This document shows, piece after piece, positions 26,105-36,094 of a stretch of DNA of 64,000 bases. This DNA comes from Paeniglutamicibacter quisquiliarum (GTDB taxonomy: Bacteria; Actinomycetota; Actinomycetes; Actinomycetales; Micrococcaceae). The stretch lies in the NCBI RefSeq assembly GCF_019084045.1, contig NZ_JAHRED010000015.1, positions 16,519 through 80,518 of the forward strand. Direction: 5' to 3'. Both the position numbers and the translations under genes were made by a program. The notes under the pieces were generated by a model. That model worked only from the letters and a program-made list of their open reading frames with translations. It ran no database searches and was not told the DNA's origin. Each line of letters starts with the position of its first letter. The first letter of the stretch is position 1.

Positions 26105-28006
26105 ATGAAGAAGTCCCTGTCCGCTGCCCTGGCACTTGCCGTTCTGGCCACTCCCCTGCTGGCCACCCCGGCCGGCGCCACCACCGAACGGGCCAACACC
26201 ACCGTCGGCACCCGCGACGCCCAGCCCGGATTCCGCGTGCTGCCCTACCTGCAGAACCCGAAGCCGGACGCCATGACCATCAGCTGGATCAGCGAAACCG
26301 CCGACCCGGGGACCCTGAGCGTCACCGGTCCGGGCATCGGCAACGGCAAGGGCCGGGGCGCAGGCAACCAGCGCGTGCTCACCTCGACCCCGAAGTACAT
26401 GCCGCTGATGGAATACACGCAGAAGGAACGGGACCAGTCCATCACCGGCCTGGTGAAGGGATCCTGGCTCAAGGCCAACTCCAACTACAAGCACACGCTC
26501 ACCGTCAAGGGGCTGAAGGCGGGCAAGGACTACAACTACACAGTCGACCAGGGCGGCAAGCGCCACGAGGGCACCTTCGCCACCGCACCCGACGCCGATT
26601 CGTGGGATGACCTGCGGCTAATCGCATTCTCCGACTCCGAGACCGAACCCATGGGCCGCGTCGAGCACCGCGAGTGGGAACTGAACCCGGTCAACGGGTA
26701 CACGCCCGACTCCGAACAGCGTCCCGGAACCGATTCCGCCTGGGCGCAGAAGTTCGGCTCCACCACCCGCTACGGCGACTTCACGCTGCGCTACCCGCTC
26801 AGCCAGGACACCGCGATGCGCGAGAACATGGCGGCGATCGAGGCGGCCGACCCGGATTTGATGCTCATCGCCGGCGACCTGGTCCAGGGCGCGGGCTACC
26901 AGCCTGCCTGGGACGAATTCTTCGGCTACTTCGCCGGCGAACACGGCGACCTGGCCTCCAACGTCCCGCTGGTGACGGCGCTGGGCAACTGGGAGACCTA
27001 TGCGGGGATCAACGGCGGCTACGGAACCCCGGAAGACCAGTCCCCGGCCGTGATCTCGCGCAACAAGTACCTCTCCTACTTCGACAACGACGGGGACGCC
27101 GCCAACCCGGCGGCCAAGGGCTCCTACTACCGCACCGACCACGGGCCGGTGACGGTGCTGACCCTGGACTCGACCAACGGCGAACCGGACGAGAACACCA
27201 AGACCGGCACCCTCTCCGGCGCTCCCTTCTCCGGGAACGACGGCAACCTCACGGCGGGGAACCTCTCCACCGACACCCAGGGCGAGTTCACCGACGCGGA
27301 CTACGACAAGGCCTACACCGAACTCTTCGCGGGCACCACCGCGGAGGATTCCGACCTGCCCAACATGTCGGTCGGCGGCGAGCAGTGGAAGTGGGCCGAG
27401 AAGCAGCTGGCCGAGGCCCGCGAGCAGGGACAGATCGTGATCGTCCAGTTCCACCACGCCGCCTACTCCTCGGGCGTGCACGGAACGCCGCCGAACCACG
27501 AACACGCGGACAACCAGTCCGGCACCGCGATGCGCGCCTACTCCCCGCTCTTTGAGAAGTACGGGGTGGCCACGGTGCTCTCCGGCCACGACGAAATGTT
27601 CGAGCGCTCCTGGGTCGACGGGGACGGCGACGGGCAGGGCTTCCACTCCTACGACGTGGGCGTCGCCTCCGACGGGCTGCGCGGCGAGCAGCAGGTGAAG
27701 AACGACGCGGGCGAGTACGAGCCGCTGCGCTTCAACACCCACTCCAAGTGGTCCGCCGCGGCCAACCAGCCCGAGACCTGGGCCACCGACGAGAGCGGAA
27801 CCCAGCAGCTTCTTGACGGCGGCCTGCACTACGGGCACCTGCAGATCGACATCACCCGGCAGGGCGACGGGGCGAAGATCAAGCTCAGCCCGGTCTACCT
27901 CTTCCCGGTGCTGGACGAGGACTACAACCTGGTCAAGACCGAACGCCGGGTCTACGACGACGTCGTGGAATTCTCCGTCGGCGCCGACGGCACCGCCAAG
28001 AAGTAG
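26105..28006 (+). CDS. secreted purple-acid-phosphatase-like metallophosphoesterase
   Basis: 633 aa. Signal peptide (MKKSLSAALALAVLATPLL...GA, about 25 residues), then an N-terminal fibronectin-like domain (FRVLPYLQNPKPDAMTISW) as in purple acid phosphatases, then the metallophosphoesterase core: DLRLIAFSDSE, LMLIAGDLVQGAG, ALGNWETY, QFHHAAYSSG and LSGHDEMFER. The usual GNHE motif reads GNWE, one of the metal ligands being replaced, so metal geometry or activity may differ. It should release phosphate outside the cell. A strong terminator follows. Confidence 0.85.
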   Translation: MKKSLSAALALAVLATPLLATPAGATTERANTTVGTRDAQPGFRVLPYLQNPKPDAMTISWISETADPGTLSVTGPGIGNGKGRGAGNQRVLTSTPKYMPLMEYTQKERDQSITGLVKGSWLKANSNYKHTLTVKGLKAGKDYNYTVDQGGKRHEGTFATAPDADSWDDLRLIAFSDSETEPMGRVEHREWELNPVNGYTPDSEQRPGTDSAWAQKFGSTTRYGDFTLRYPLSQDTAMRENMAAIEAADPDLMLIAGDLVQGAGYQPAWDEFFGYFAGEHGDLASNVPLVTALGNWETYAGINGGYGTPEDQSPAVISRNKYLSYFDNDGDAANPAAKGSYYRTDHGPVTVLTLDSTNGEPDENTKTGTLSGAPFSGNDGNLTAGNLSTDTQGEFTDADYDKAYTELFAGTTAEDSDLPNMSVGGEQWKWAEKQLAEAREQGQIVIVQFHHAAYSSGVHGTPPNHEHADNQSGTAMRAYSPLFEKYGVATVLSGHDEMFERSWVDGDGDGQGFHSYDVGVASDGLRGEQQVKNDAGEYEPLRFNTHSKWSAAANQPETWATDESGTQQLLDGGLHYGHLQIDITRQGDGAKIKLSPVYLFPVLDEDYNLVKTERRVYDDVVEFSVGADGTAKK

Positions 28007-28021
28007 CCGGCCAAACCAGCG

Positions 28022-28070
28022 AAGCCCCGGACGGGATGCGCACCAGTGCGGCAACCCGTCCGGGGCTTTC
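28022..28070. terminator. bidirectional terminator between phosphatase and acyl-CoA ligase genes
   Basis: AAGCCCCGGACGGG with its exact complement forms a 14-bp stem around a 19-base loop, ending CTTTC. It lies between convergent gene ends and can serve both strands. Confidence 0.75.
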
Positions 28071-28080
28071 GCGTGGTTGC

Positions 28081-29769
28081 CTACAGGCCGGGCGCGACCT
28101 GCTCGCGGACCTGCTTGCGCAGGATCTTGCCCAGCATCGAGCGCGGCATCTCCTCGATGGCCACGATCCGCTTGGGCACCTTGTAGCCTGCGAGCTGTCC
28201 GCGGCAGTGCTCGCGCAGCGCGTCCTCGTCCAGTTCCGTCCCGGGTTCAAGCTCCACGGCGGCAACCACCATTTCCCCGCCGCGCCCCAGCGGATTGCCG
28301 AACGCGGCGGCATCGCGCACGTCCGGGTGGGCGCGCAGCACGGTCTCGACCTCGGTGGGCGAGACGTTGAAGCCGCCGGTGATGATCAGCTCCTTGGCGC
28401 GGTCCACGATCGTGGCGAAGCCCTCCGCATCCACCGTCACCACGTCACCGGTGCGCAGCCAGCCGTCATGGGTGAGCGTCTTGGCGGTCTCCTCGGGGTT
28501 GTTCCAGTAGCCGGCAAACACCTGCGGGCCCTTGAGCAACAGCTCGCCGGGTTCGCCCTGGGCCACCTCGAGCGCGGGGTCGTGAAGGTCCACGACCTTC
28601 ATCAGCGTCGAGGGGAAAGGCACGCCGATGGTGCCGGTGCGCCGGGTGGGGTGGAACGGGTTGCCCATCGCCACCGGGGAGGACTCGGTCATCCCATAGC
28701 CCTCCACGAGCAGCCCGCCGGAGACCGACTCCCAGAGCTCGACCACGTGATCGGGCAGGTTCATGGCCCCGGAGATGCAGTACCTGGCCGAGCGCAGCGA
28801 GACGCCCTTTTCCCTGGCCGCCATGGCCGTGCGCTCGTAGATCGGCGGGACGGCGCAGTACACCGTGGCCGGGGACTTCTTCATGGCCTGAAGCACCAGG
28901 TCGGGGTCGAACTTCGGGAAAAGCACCAGCAGGCCCTGCTTCTTCACTCCGAAGGTCAGGTACAGGGTCATCCCGAAGGCGTGGAACATCGGCAGGATCG
29001 CGTAAAGGATTTCCTTGCGTTCCTGCGCCCCGGCCATCCAGGCCTCGCCCTGCAGGGCGTTGGAGTACAGGTTGTAGTGGGTGAGCATCGCGCCCTTGGG
29101 CTTGCCCGTGGTCCCGGAGGTGTACTGGATGACCGCGAGGTCCCCGACGGCCGGGCGCGGGTGGGCGGCATCGATCCGATCTGCCTTGAGCAGGTCCTTC
29201 CAGGGCATGGTCCCGGGCGCGGCAGCGGTCAGTGCGGCCTTGGAGGCGCGCAGCTTCCCCAGCGGGAGGTTCAGGGCCAGGCGCTTCACGGCCGGGAAGG
29301 CCTCGAGCAGGTTCACCGAGACCACGGTGTCGATGCGCACGTCTTCCGGGAACTGGCGCACGGACTCGGCCGCCTTGTCCCAGGCGATCACCACCCGTGC
29401 CTGGTGGTCCTCGAATTGGTGGCGCAGCTCGCGCGGGGTGTAGAGCGGGTTGTGTTCCACGACCACGGCGCCCAGGCGCAGCACCGCGTAGAACGCCACG
29501 ACGTGCTGCGGGCAGTTGGGCAGGATCAGGGCAACCCGGTCCCCGGCGCGCACGCCGAGCAGGCGCAGGCCCTCGGCGGCGCGCTCCACCTGCTCGCCGA
29601 GCTCCCGGTAGCTGGTGCGCCGGCCGAAGAACTCGGTGGCGGGACTGTCCCCGGCCTCGGCGACCGAGCGCTCGAACATCGCGCTCAGCGATTCGGTGGG
29701 CAGCTCGATCTCGGCCGGGACCCCCGGCTGGTAGTTCCTGGTCCAGGGGTGCGCGGCGGTGTTCTCCAT
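28081..29769 (-). CDS. fadD: long-chain fatty acid--CoA ligase
   Basis: 562 aa, normal length for the family. The AMP-binding signature YTSGTTGKPKGAMLTH lies near residue 205, the adenylate-binding GYGMTESSP near 355, the hinge TGDVVTVDAEGFATIVDRAKE near 460, and the catalytic Lys in SMLGKILRK near the C-terminus. It activates fatty acids to acyl-CoA at the inner face of the membrane for beta-oxidation or lipid synthesis. The ATG is the first in frame with the N-terminal domain and has no strong ribosome site. PanD (needed for CoA synthesis) lies just upstream in the same direction. Confidence 0.88.
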   Translation of the reverse strand: MENTAAHPWTRNYQPGVPAEIELPTESLSAMFERSVAEAGDSPATEFFGRRTSYRELGEQVERAAEGLRLLGVRAGDRVALILPNCPQHVVAFYAVLRLGAVVVEHNPLYTPRELRHQFEDHQARVVIAWDKAAESVRQFPEDVRIDTVVSVNLLEAFPAVKRLALNLPLGKLRASKAALTAAAPGTMPWKDLLKADRIDAAHPRPAVGDLAVIQYTSGTTGKPKGAMLTHYNLYSNALQGEAWMAGAQERKEILYAILPMFHAFGMTLYLTFGVKKQGLLVLFPKFDPDLVLQAMKKSPATVYCAVPPIYERTAMAAREKGVSLRSARYCISGAMNLPDHVVELWESVSGGLLVEGYGMTESSPVAMGNPFHPTRRTGTIGVPFPSTLMKVVDLHDPALEVAQGEPGELLLKGPQVFAGYWNNPEETAKTLTHDGWLRTGDVVTVDAEGFATIVDRAKELIITGGFNVSPTEVETVLRAHPDVRDAAAFGNPLGRGGEMVVAAVELEPGTELDEDALREHCRGQLAGYKVPKRIVAIEEMPRSMLGKILRKQVREQVAPGL

Positions 29770-29817
29770 GGTTCCATCATGCCGCTTTTCACGGCAGGGG
29801 AACGACCTGGCGGATTC

Positions 29818-30240
29818 TCAGGCGTCGGCGAAGATGGCGAAGGGCGGTGTTTGCAGGCCGTCGGCGAGCGCCTCGGCGGGATCGGTGCCCAGCGCCCGGA
29901 TGGCGTTGCGCTCGTCCACGTGCACCACGGACGGCTTGAAGGCGCGGGCCTCGGCATTGGTCATGGAGGCGTAGGTGATGATGATGACCAGGTCCCCGAC
30001 GTTGACCAGGTGGGCGGCGGCGCCGTTGATGCCGATGACCCCCGAACCGCGCTCCCCGGCAATCGTGTAGGTCTCCAGCCGGGCGCCGTTGGTGACGTCG
30101 ACGATCGAGACCAGTTCCCCCGGAAGGATGTCAGCCGCGTCCAAAAGGTCGGCGTCGATGGTGACGGATCCGACGTAGTGCAGGTCCGCGTGCGTTACCG
30201 TGGCGCGGTGGATCTTGGACTTGAACATGGTGCGCTGCAT
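29818..30240 (-). CDS. panD: aspartate 1-decarboxylase (pyruvoyl enzyme)
   Basis: 140 aa. The self-cleavage site is Gly24-Ser25 in [10 protein letters not shown], which generates the pyruvoyl cofactor. The start [16 protein letters not shown] is typical, as are [15 protein letters not shown] and the [12 protein letters not shown] strand. The enzyme makes beta-alanine from aspartate for pantothenate and CoA. GGAG with 8-nt spacing precedes the ATG; the reading frame extends upstream but those codons are Pro-rich. No panB or panC is adjacent. A perfect 51-bp palindrome lies 128 bp upstream. Confidence 0.93.
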   Translation of the reverse strand: MQRTMFKSKIHRATVTHADLHYVGSVTIDADLLDAADILPGELVSIVDVTNGARLETYTIAGERGSGVIGINGAAAHLVNVGDLVIIITYASMTNAEARAFKPSVVHVDERNAIRALGTDPAEALADGLQTPPFAIFADA

Positions 30241-30367
30241 AGGGGGATCTCCTGGAGGGGGTTGTGCAGGGACCGGCATTCATCCTCGGATGCCCTCCCC
30301 GGGCCGCCGGCTTGGTGCAGTGAGTGTTCCGGCGCCTAAGACATTGTAGACGCGCCCGCTTCCGGTT

Positions 30368-30418
30368 GTCTGTGACGTATTTGGAGTGAGGCAGCCTCAC
30401 TCCAAATACGTCACAGAC
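30368..30418. repeat. 51-bp perfect palindrome
   Basis: Two 25-base arms (beginning GTCTGTGACGTATTTGGAGT) are exactly complementary around a single central A. It is AT-richer than its surroundings and lies between divergent panD and adh genes, so it is not in a usual terminator position. It may be a repetitive extragenic palindrome, a strong cruciform, or a regulator/recombinase site. Confidence 0.9.
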
Positions 30419-30723
30419 GCCTGGATTCGGAAGCGGGCCGCCGGGACAGCACGAATTCACTCATGGGCTGGCAATCCGCGGCGTTATTGCCGACGGCGAC
30501 AACGCCAGCCGCGGCCGCGGCATCGAGGCACGCCCTGGCGATACGTGTACCAACAGGGCCTCCCTGGCCGGTGTCCCGGGTGGTTTGATTGACTGGGACA
30601 TATCGACGCACCCTCCGGTGCGGACCGGGACCCGGACCCCTCCGCCGCCACGCGGCGGGCGTACACGGGCCCGCGTCGGATCCATCCCGCAGCGAAAAAC
30701 TTCCTATCGCACTACGGAGAACC
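30419..30723. other. 305-bp spacer between palindrome and alcohol dehydrogenase gene
   Basis: It presumably carries the adh promoter. Boxes TTGATT and TATCGA (near 30586-30607) are the best candidates but are too closely spaced. No gene is supported. Confidence 0.3.
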
Positions 30724-31767
30724 ATGCTTCAAGTCAATGCCTATGCCGCCGAATCCGCCACGGGAGACCTCGTTCCCACCCGCATCGACCGCCGCGAGGT
30801 CGGGGCGCACGACGTGCTGATCAGTATCAAGTACTCCGGGATCTGCCACTCGGACATCCACACCGTCCGCGGCGAATGGGGCCCGCAGCAGTACCCGCTG
30901 GTCCCGGGCCACGAGATCGCCGGCATCGTCACCGAGGTCGGCGCCGCGGTCACCCGGCACGCCGTGGGCGACCGCGTGGGCGTTGGCTGCATGGTCAACT
31001 CCTGCCGCGAATGCCGCCACTGCCTGGCCGGCGAGGAGCAGTACTGCCTGAAGGGCAACATCGGGACCTACGGCGCCACGGATGTCGACGGAACCATCAC
31101 CCAGGGCGGCTACGCCACGGCCGTGGTGGTGAACGAGGACTTCGTGGTGAACATCCCCGCCGCCCTGGAACTCGACGTCGCAGCTCCCCTGCTCTGCGCC
31201 GGCATCACCACCTACTCGCCGCTGCGCCACTGGGGCGCCGGACCGGGCAAGAAGGTTGCGGTGATCGGTCTCGGCGGACTCGGGCACATGGCGGTCAAGA
31301 TCGCCCATGCCATGGGCGCGGAGGTCACCGTGCTGTCGCGGACGCTCAAGAAGCAGGAAGACGGCCTGAAGCTGGGCGCCGAGAACTACTACGCCACCAG
31401 CGACGAGGGAACGTTCGACGTGCTGGCGGGATCCTTCGACCTGATCGTGAACACGGTCAGCGCCGGCATCGACATCAGCGCCTTCCTGCAGCTGTTGGCC
31501 CTCGACGGCACCCTGGTCAACGTCGGCGCCCCGGCCGAGCCGCTGCCCGTCAACGTGTTTTCGCTGATCACGGGCAGGCGCTCGTTTGCCGGTTCGATGA
31601 TCGGCGGCATCCGCGAGACCCAGGAAATGCTGGACTTCTGCGCCGAGCACAAGATCGCCGCCGAGGTCGAGGTCATCGCGGCCGAGGACATCAACAAGGC
31701 CTACGGGCGCGTGCTTGCCTCGGATGTCCACTACCGCTTCGTTATCGACGCGGCAACGCTGGCCTAG
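30724..31767 (+). CDS. zinc-dependent NAD(P) alcohol dehydrogenase (CAD/YahK type)
   Basis: 347 aa, medium-chain dehydrogenase fold. Catalytic zinc ligands are Cys in [15 protein letters not shown] and His-Glu in PGHEIAGIV; the structural zinc is held by the four cysteines of [15 protein letters not shown]. The nucleotide site is [19 protein letters not shown]. The CHSD and YPLVPGHE patterns fit the cinnamyl-alcohol-dehydrogenase / YahK aldehyde reductase group, which reduces broad aldehydes with NADPH. Its ATG is the first in frame and follows ACGGAGAACC, an acceptable ribosome site. Single gene, no operon partner. Confidence 0.9.
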   Translation: MLQVNAYAAESATGDLVPTRIDRREVGAHDVLISIKYSGICHSDIHTVRGEWGPQQYPLVPGHEIAGIVTEVGAAVTRHAVGDRVGVGCMVNSCRECRHCLAGEEQYCLKGNIGTYGATDVDGTITQGGYATAVVVNEDFVVNIPAALELDVAAPLLCAGITTYSPLRHWGAGPGKKVAVIGLGGLGHMAVKIAHAMGAEVTVLSRTLKKQEDGLKLGAENYYATSDEGTFDVLAGSFDLIVNTVSAGIDISAFLQLLALDGTLVNVGAPAEPLPVNVFSLITGRRSFAGSMIGGIRETQEMLDFCAEHKIAAEVEVIAAEDINKAYGRVLASDVHYRFVIDAATLA

Positions 31768-31809
31768 GTTCCGCACGGCTTCCGCGGCGGCGGGCAAGCC
31801 GGCGGATTC

Positions 31810-32943
31810 CTACCCCCGGCCCAGGCGCACGCCCAAGAGGCGGTCGTCGTCGGGGCCGGGGTTGCCCCGCCCGTCGGTGTTGTTGGTGAGGAACCACAGC
31901 TCCCCGTCCGGGGACACTGCCACGTCCCGGATCCTTCCAAACTCTCCGTTGTAATGTTCGGTGGAGGTGGAGGGGTCGGCAACGGGCACCTGGCGCAGCA
32001 CCGATCCGCGCAGGTTCGCGATGAACAGCGTCCCGTCCACGTGCACCATGCCGCTGGGACTCGCCGCACCGGGCTCCCACTGCTGCACGGGGTCGGTGAA
32101 GCCCTCCCCGTCGGCGATGCCCTCGACCGTTGGCCAGCCGTAGTTGGCGCCCGGGGTGATGATGTTCAGTTCGTCCCAGGTGTTTTGCCCGAATTCGGCC
32201 GCGAACATGGTGCCGTCCTTCGCCCAGGCCAGGCCCTGCGGGTTGCGGTGCCCGTAGCTGTAGACCAGCGAGCCGGGGAACGGATTGTCAGGTGGCACCG
32301 TTCCCTCGGCGGTCATCCGCAGGATCTTGCCGCCCAGGGAGTCCAGGTCCTGCGCGCTGCCGCCCGCTCCGGCGTCGCCCGCCGTGGCGTAGAGCATCCC
32401 GTCGGGGCCAAAGGCCAGGCGCCCGCCGTTGTGGACGCCTGCCGCGGGGATTGACTCCAGGATCGTCTCGGAGCTGCCCAGGCCCAGCGACCCGGGCGCA
32501 CCGGTCAGCTCGAAGCGCTGGATCCGGTTGCCCCCGGCCGCGGTCGAGTACACGTACAGGCGGTCCCGGGAATCGACGGCAAGGCCCAGTAGTCCGCCCT
32601 CCCCGCCATGCTGCACGCCGGGGACGGTTCCGATGGCGCGCGTGGTGCCGTCGGCGGAGAGTTCAAGGATGCGGGCGGAGTCGCGTTCGCTGAGAAGCGG
32701 GGTTCCGTTGCGGAACACCACCGACCAAGGTGCCTCCAAACCGGTGGCCACCGCCCGCGGGGTTCCCGCCGGCGCCGGGTCCCGGGGCGGTGCCGAGGTG
32801 GCCGTCCCGGATGCAGAGACGGACGGGGAGGGCGGGGTCGTGGCAGGGTCCGGGCCGGTCGGCGGCGCCGGGGTGCAGGAACCCAGCACGACGGCGATCC
32901 CCAGCCCGGCCGCGAACAGTGAGGCCGCGCGTACATGTTTCAT
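31810..32943 (-). CDS. PQQ-dependent sugar dehydrogenase-like lipoprotein
   Basis: 377 aa. The signal peptide ends in lipobox LGSC (Cys near residue 22), followed by a Pro/Ser/Thr-rich spacer and a six-bladed propeller typical of soluble aldose sugar dehydrogenases (Gdh/YliI): LEAPWSVVF, GVQHGGEGGLLGLAVD, AGVHNGGRLAFGPDGMLYAT, GHRNPQGLAW, GANYGWPTVEG. It would oxidise sugars outside the membrane with PQQ, but no PQQ genes are in view, so cofactor supply is uncertain and other members are enzymatically silent. It is downstream of thiF in the same direction. Confidence 0.85.
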   Translation of the reverse strand: MKHVRAASLFAAGLGIAVVLGSCTPAPPTGPDPATTPPSPSVSASGTATSAPPRDPAPAGTPRAVATGLEAPWSVVFRNGTPLLSERDSARILELSADGTTRAIGTVPGVQHGGEGGLLGLAVDSRDRLYVYSTAAGGNRIQRFELTGAPGSLGLGSSETILESIPAAGVHNGGRLAFGPDGMLYATAGDAGAGGSAQDLDSLGGKILRMTAEGTVPPDNPFPGSLVYSYGHRNPQGLAWAKDGTMFAAEFGQNTWDELNIITPGANYGWPTVEGIADGEGFTDPVQQWEPGAASPSGMVHVDGTLFIANLRGSVLRQVPVADPSTSTEHYNGEFGRIRDVAVSPDGELWFLTNNTDGRGNPGPDDDRLLGVRLGRG

Positions 32944-33004
32944 GGTTTTCCCCCGGCGTTGGATGCTGACAGCGGGACCGCGAACGGCCCCATGAGCGCG
33001 GTGC

Positions 33005-34186
33005 TCAGGCCATGGTCGCCCACGCATCGATCCCGCCCCTCAGGTGCACCACGTCCGGGTAGCCGGCGGCGCGCAGGGCATCCAGCGCCTGCCCGGAGCG
33101 GACCCCTGACTTGCAGTGCAGGATCAGCGGCACGCCGCGCGGGATCTCGTCCAGCGCGGATCCGTCCTTGATTCCCGCGAGGGGCACCAGCACGGACCCG
33201 GGGATGCGTGAGATCTCGAATTCCACCGGCTCGCGCACATCGAGCAGGACGAATTCCTCGGCCCCCGTGTCCCTTCCGGCCAGCCGGTCGGCCAGCTCCC
33301 CGACCCCGATCAGGGCCTCGTCCGCTTCTTCCCGGTTCTCGGTCGCGGAGATTCCGCAGAAGCTCCCGTAGTCGATGAGTCCGGTGATCGGGGAGGCCTC
33401 CGGGTCCCGGGAGATGCGCAGTTCGCGCCAGCGTGCGCCGAGCGCGTCGAAGACCAACAGCCGGCCCAGCAGGGACTCGCCGACCCCGGTGATGAGCTTG
33501 ACGGCCTCGGTGACCATCATGGCCCCGATCGAGGCACACAGCATACCGAAGACACCGCCCTCCGCGCAGGAGGGGACGGTGCCCGCCGCCGGAGGTTCCG
33601 GGTAGAGGTCCCGGTAGTTCGGGCCGTGTTTGGCCCAGAAAACGCTCACCTGGCCGTCAAAGCGCAGGATCGAACCCCAGACGTAGGGCTTGCCCAGCAG
33701 CGCCGCGGCGTCGTTGACCAGATAGCGGGTGGCAAAGTTGTCCGCCCCGTCCAGGATGACGTCGTAGCCGGCGAAGATCTCCAGCACATTGGTCGAATCC
33801 AGCCGCACCGGGTGCAGCACGACATCCACCCCGGGGTTGATGGCGGCAATCGAGTCGTGGGCGGACTCCAGCTTGGTACGGCCGATGTCGTGCACCCCGT
33901 GGATCACCTGGCGTTGCAGGTTGCTCAGTTCCACGGTGTCGTCATCGACGATTCCCAGCGTCCCCACGCCGGCGGCGGCCAGATACAGCAGCGCGGGCGA
34001 GCCCAGGCCACCGGCGCCGATGACCAGCACCCTGGCGTTGCGCAGCCTCCGCTGCCCGGTCAACCCGATCTCGGGCATCAGGGCGTGGCGGGAATAGCGT
34101 TCCAGTTCCGGGGCGGAAAGGGCCGGCCCCGGCTCCACCAGGGGCGGCAACGATGCAATGGTGTTTTCGACGTGCGTCCTGCTCAA
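33005..34186 (-). CDS. thiF: ThiF/MoeB-type adenylyltransferase with C-terminal rhodanese domain
   Basis: 393 aa. N-terminal E1-like domain: LERYSRHALMPEIGLTGQ, GAGGLGSPALLYLAAAGVG, DDDTVELSNLQRQVIH, with the catalytic Asp in LDGADNFATRY. The C-terminal 100 residues are a rhodanese domain with active Cys in LHCKSGVRSGQALD. It should adenylate the ThiS C-terminus and pass sulfur to it for thiazole synthesis; MoeB/MoeZ-type activity on MoaD or CysO is also possible. The start chosen is TTG at 34186, preceded by GGCAGG; the reading frame continues upstream in poorly conserved residues. It is the last gene of the TPP-controlled thi run. Confidence 0.85.
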   Translation of the reverse strand: MSRTHVENTIASLPPLVEPGPALSAPELERYSRHALMPEIGLTGQRRLRNARVLVIGAGGLGSPALLYLAAAGVGTLGIVDDDTVELSNLQRQVIHGVHDIGRTKLESAHDSIAAINPGVDVVLHPVRLDSTNVLEIFAGYDVILDGADNFATRYLVNDAAALLGKPYVWGSILRFDGQVSVFWAKHGPNYRDLYPEPPAAGTVPSCAEGGVFGMLCASIGAMMVTEAVKLITGVGESLLGRLLVFDALGARWRELRISRDPEASPITGLIDYGSFCGISATENREEADEALIGVGELADRLAGRDTGAEEFVLLDVREPVEFEISRIPGSVLVPLAGIKDGSALDEIPRGVPLILHCKSGVRSGQALDALRAAGYPDVVHLRGGIDAWATMA

Positions 34187-34321
34187 TGAAACCTGCCTTG
34201 GATGACAAAAGGGACAACAAAAATGATGTGCCGCATGCGGCCGGAACAAAATCGGGCAGCCGCGCGAGGCATTGTGCGGATGGCCTTTGATGGGCAAGGC
34301 CATTGCCCATCCGGGGGGCGG

Positions 34322-34981
34322 CTAGCCGATATCGCGGCCTTCCTCGGTGCAGAGGCACAGCCTGTTGCCCTGCACGTCGGTGGCCACCACGAACCTGGGT
34401 GCGGACTCGGGATCCAGTGCCGCGCCGGTGGCTTCCAGCTGCCTGAGGATGGCAGAGCTTTCACTGTGGGGCACCGTGACATCGAGGTGGAAGCGGTTGG
34501 CATTGGGCGTGGCGGTTTTCTGGAACCAAATGGCCGGCCCGCGGCCGAAGGGGTCGGCCAGGCTGCCGTCCTCCTGCCGCTTGTAGCCCAGCGCCGCGCG
34601 CCAGGTCTCCGAGATGGCGTCCTCGTCGTCGGTGTCGATGGCGATCTCCACGGTGCGCAGCAGTTCCGGCCGGGCCGTGGCACCGGCGTTCTGCGCCTCG
34701 GCGGAAATCGACCTGGCCAGCGCCGCATCGCGCGCGCTCACCCTGCTCCCCGCGTCATGCGAGGTCAGGGTGATGAACAAGATGTCGTAGCGCCAGTCGA
34801 TGTCCGGATGGTGGTTGGCTTCCTGGGCCAGTGCGCCGATGGTGGAGAACAGTGCCAGCGCCGAGGCCGAGGACTGGCACTTCAGCGCGGTGCGCAGCGC
34901 CCCCATTCCGTAGCGCCACTGCGGCAGCTGCAGCAGGTTTGCCTGGACTTGTTCGAGTGTCAGAACGTCTTTGGCGGGCAT
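34322..34981 (-). CDS. pterin-4a-carbinolamine dehydratase / VOC-domain fusion protein
   Basis: 219 aa with two domains. Residues 1-95 match a PCD/DCoH fold: LPQWRY near the start, then FSTIGALAQEANHHPDIDWRYDILFITLTSHDAG, split motif with the catalytic HHPD. Residues 105-219 form a VOC/glyoxalase-like half (VEIAIDTDDEDAISETWRAALGY, NRFHLDVTVPH, VVATDVQGNRLCLC). PCD enzymes recycle pterin cofactors; the VOC part may bind a metal or a ligand. Its place between thiG and thiF suggests transcription with the thiamine genes, but a link to thiamine is not established. Confidence 0.82.
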   Translation of the reverse strand: MPAKDVLTLEQVQANLLQLPQWRYGMGALRTALKCQSSASALALFSTIGALAQEANHHPDIDWRYDILFITLTSHDAGSRVSARDAALARSISAEAQNAGATARPELLRTVEIAIDTDDEDAISETWRAALGYKRQEDGSLADPFGRGPAIWFQKTATPNANRFHLDVTVPHSESSAILRQLEATGAALDPESAPRFVVATDVQGNRLCLCTEEGRDIG

Positions 34982-35005
34982 GGTTCGCTCCTTCGGGTTC
35001 CGGTT

Positions 35006-35854
<849 letters not shown>

Positions 35855-36094
35855 TTAGCCGCCCTGGACGGCGGTGACGATCTCGATGTCGTCGTGCCGC
35901 TGGAGCGCTGTCACGGCCCATTGGCTGCGCGGGACGATCCCGGAGTTGCGCGCCACCGCCACGCCGAGGCGCCCGCCGTCCGCGGGCTTGCCGGTGGGAA
36001 GCAGCTCGCGGCCGGTGACGTCGGTGACCAGGTCGGCCAGGGTGGTTCCGGCGGCCAGCGGCCGGGGGGCTCCGTTGAGCTGGATGGTGCTCAT
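35855..36094 (-). CDS. thiS: sulfur carrier protein
   Basis: 79 aa ubiquitin-like protein ending in the required Gly-Gly (EIVTAVQGG). It starts with IQLNGAPRPLAAGTTLADLV, and has VAVARNSGIVPRSQW in the middle, both typical. Its C-terminus is adenylated by ThiF and carries sulfur to ThiG. The ATG overlaps the ThiO stop in ATGA. The protein is slightly longer than average (66 aa in E. coli) because of a loop between strands two and three (GRELLPTGKPADGG). Confidence 0.93.
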   Translation of the reverse strand: MSTIQLNGAPRPLAAGTTLADLVTDVTGRELLPTGKPADGGRLGVAVARNSGIVPRSQWAVTALQRHDDIEIVTAVQGG

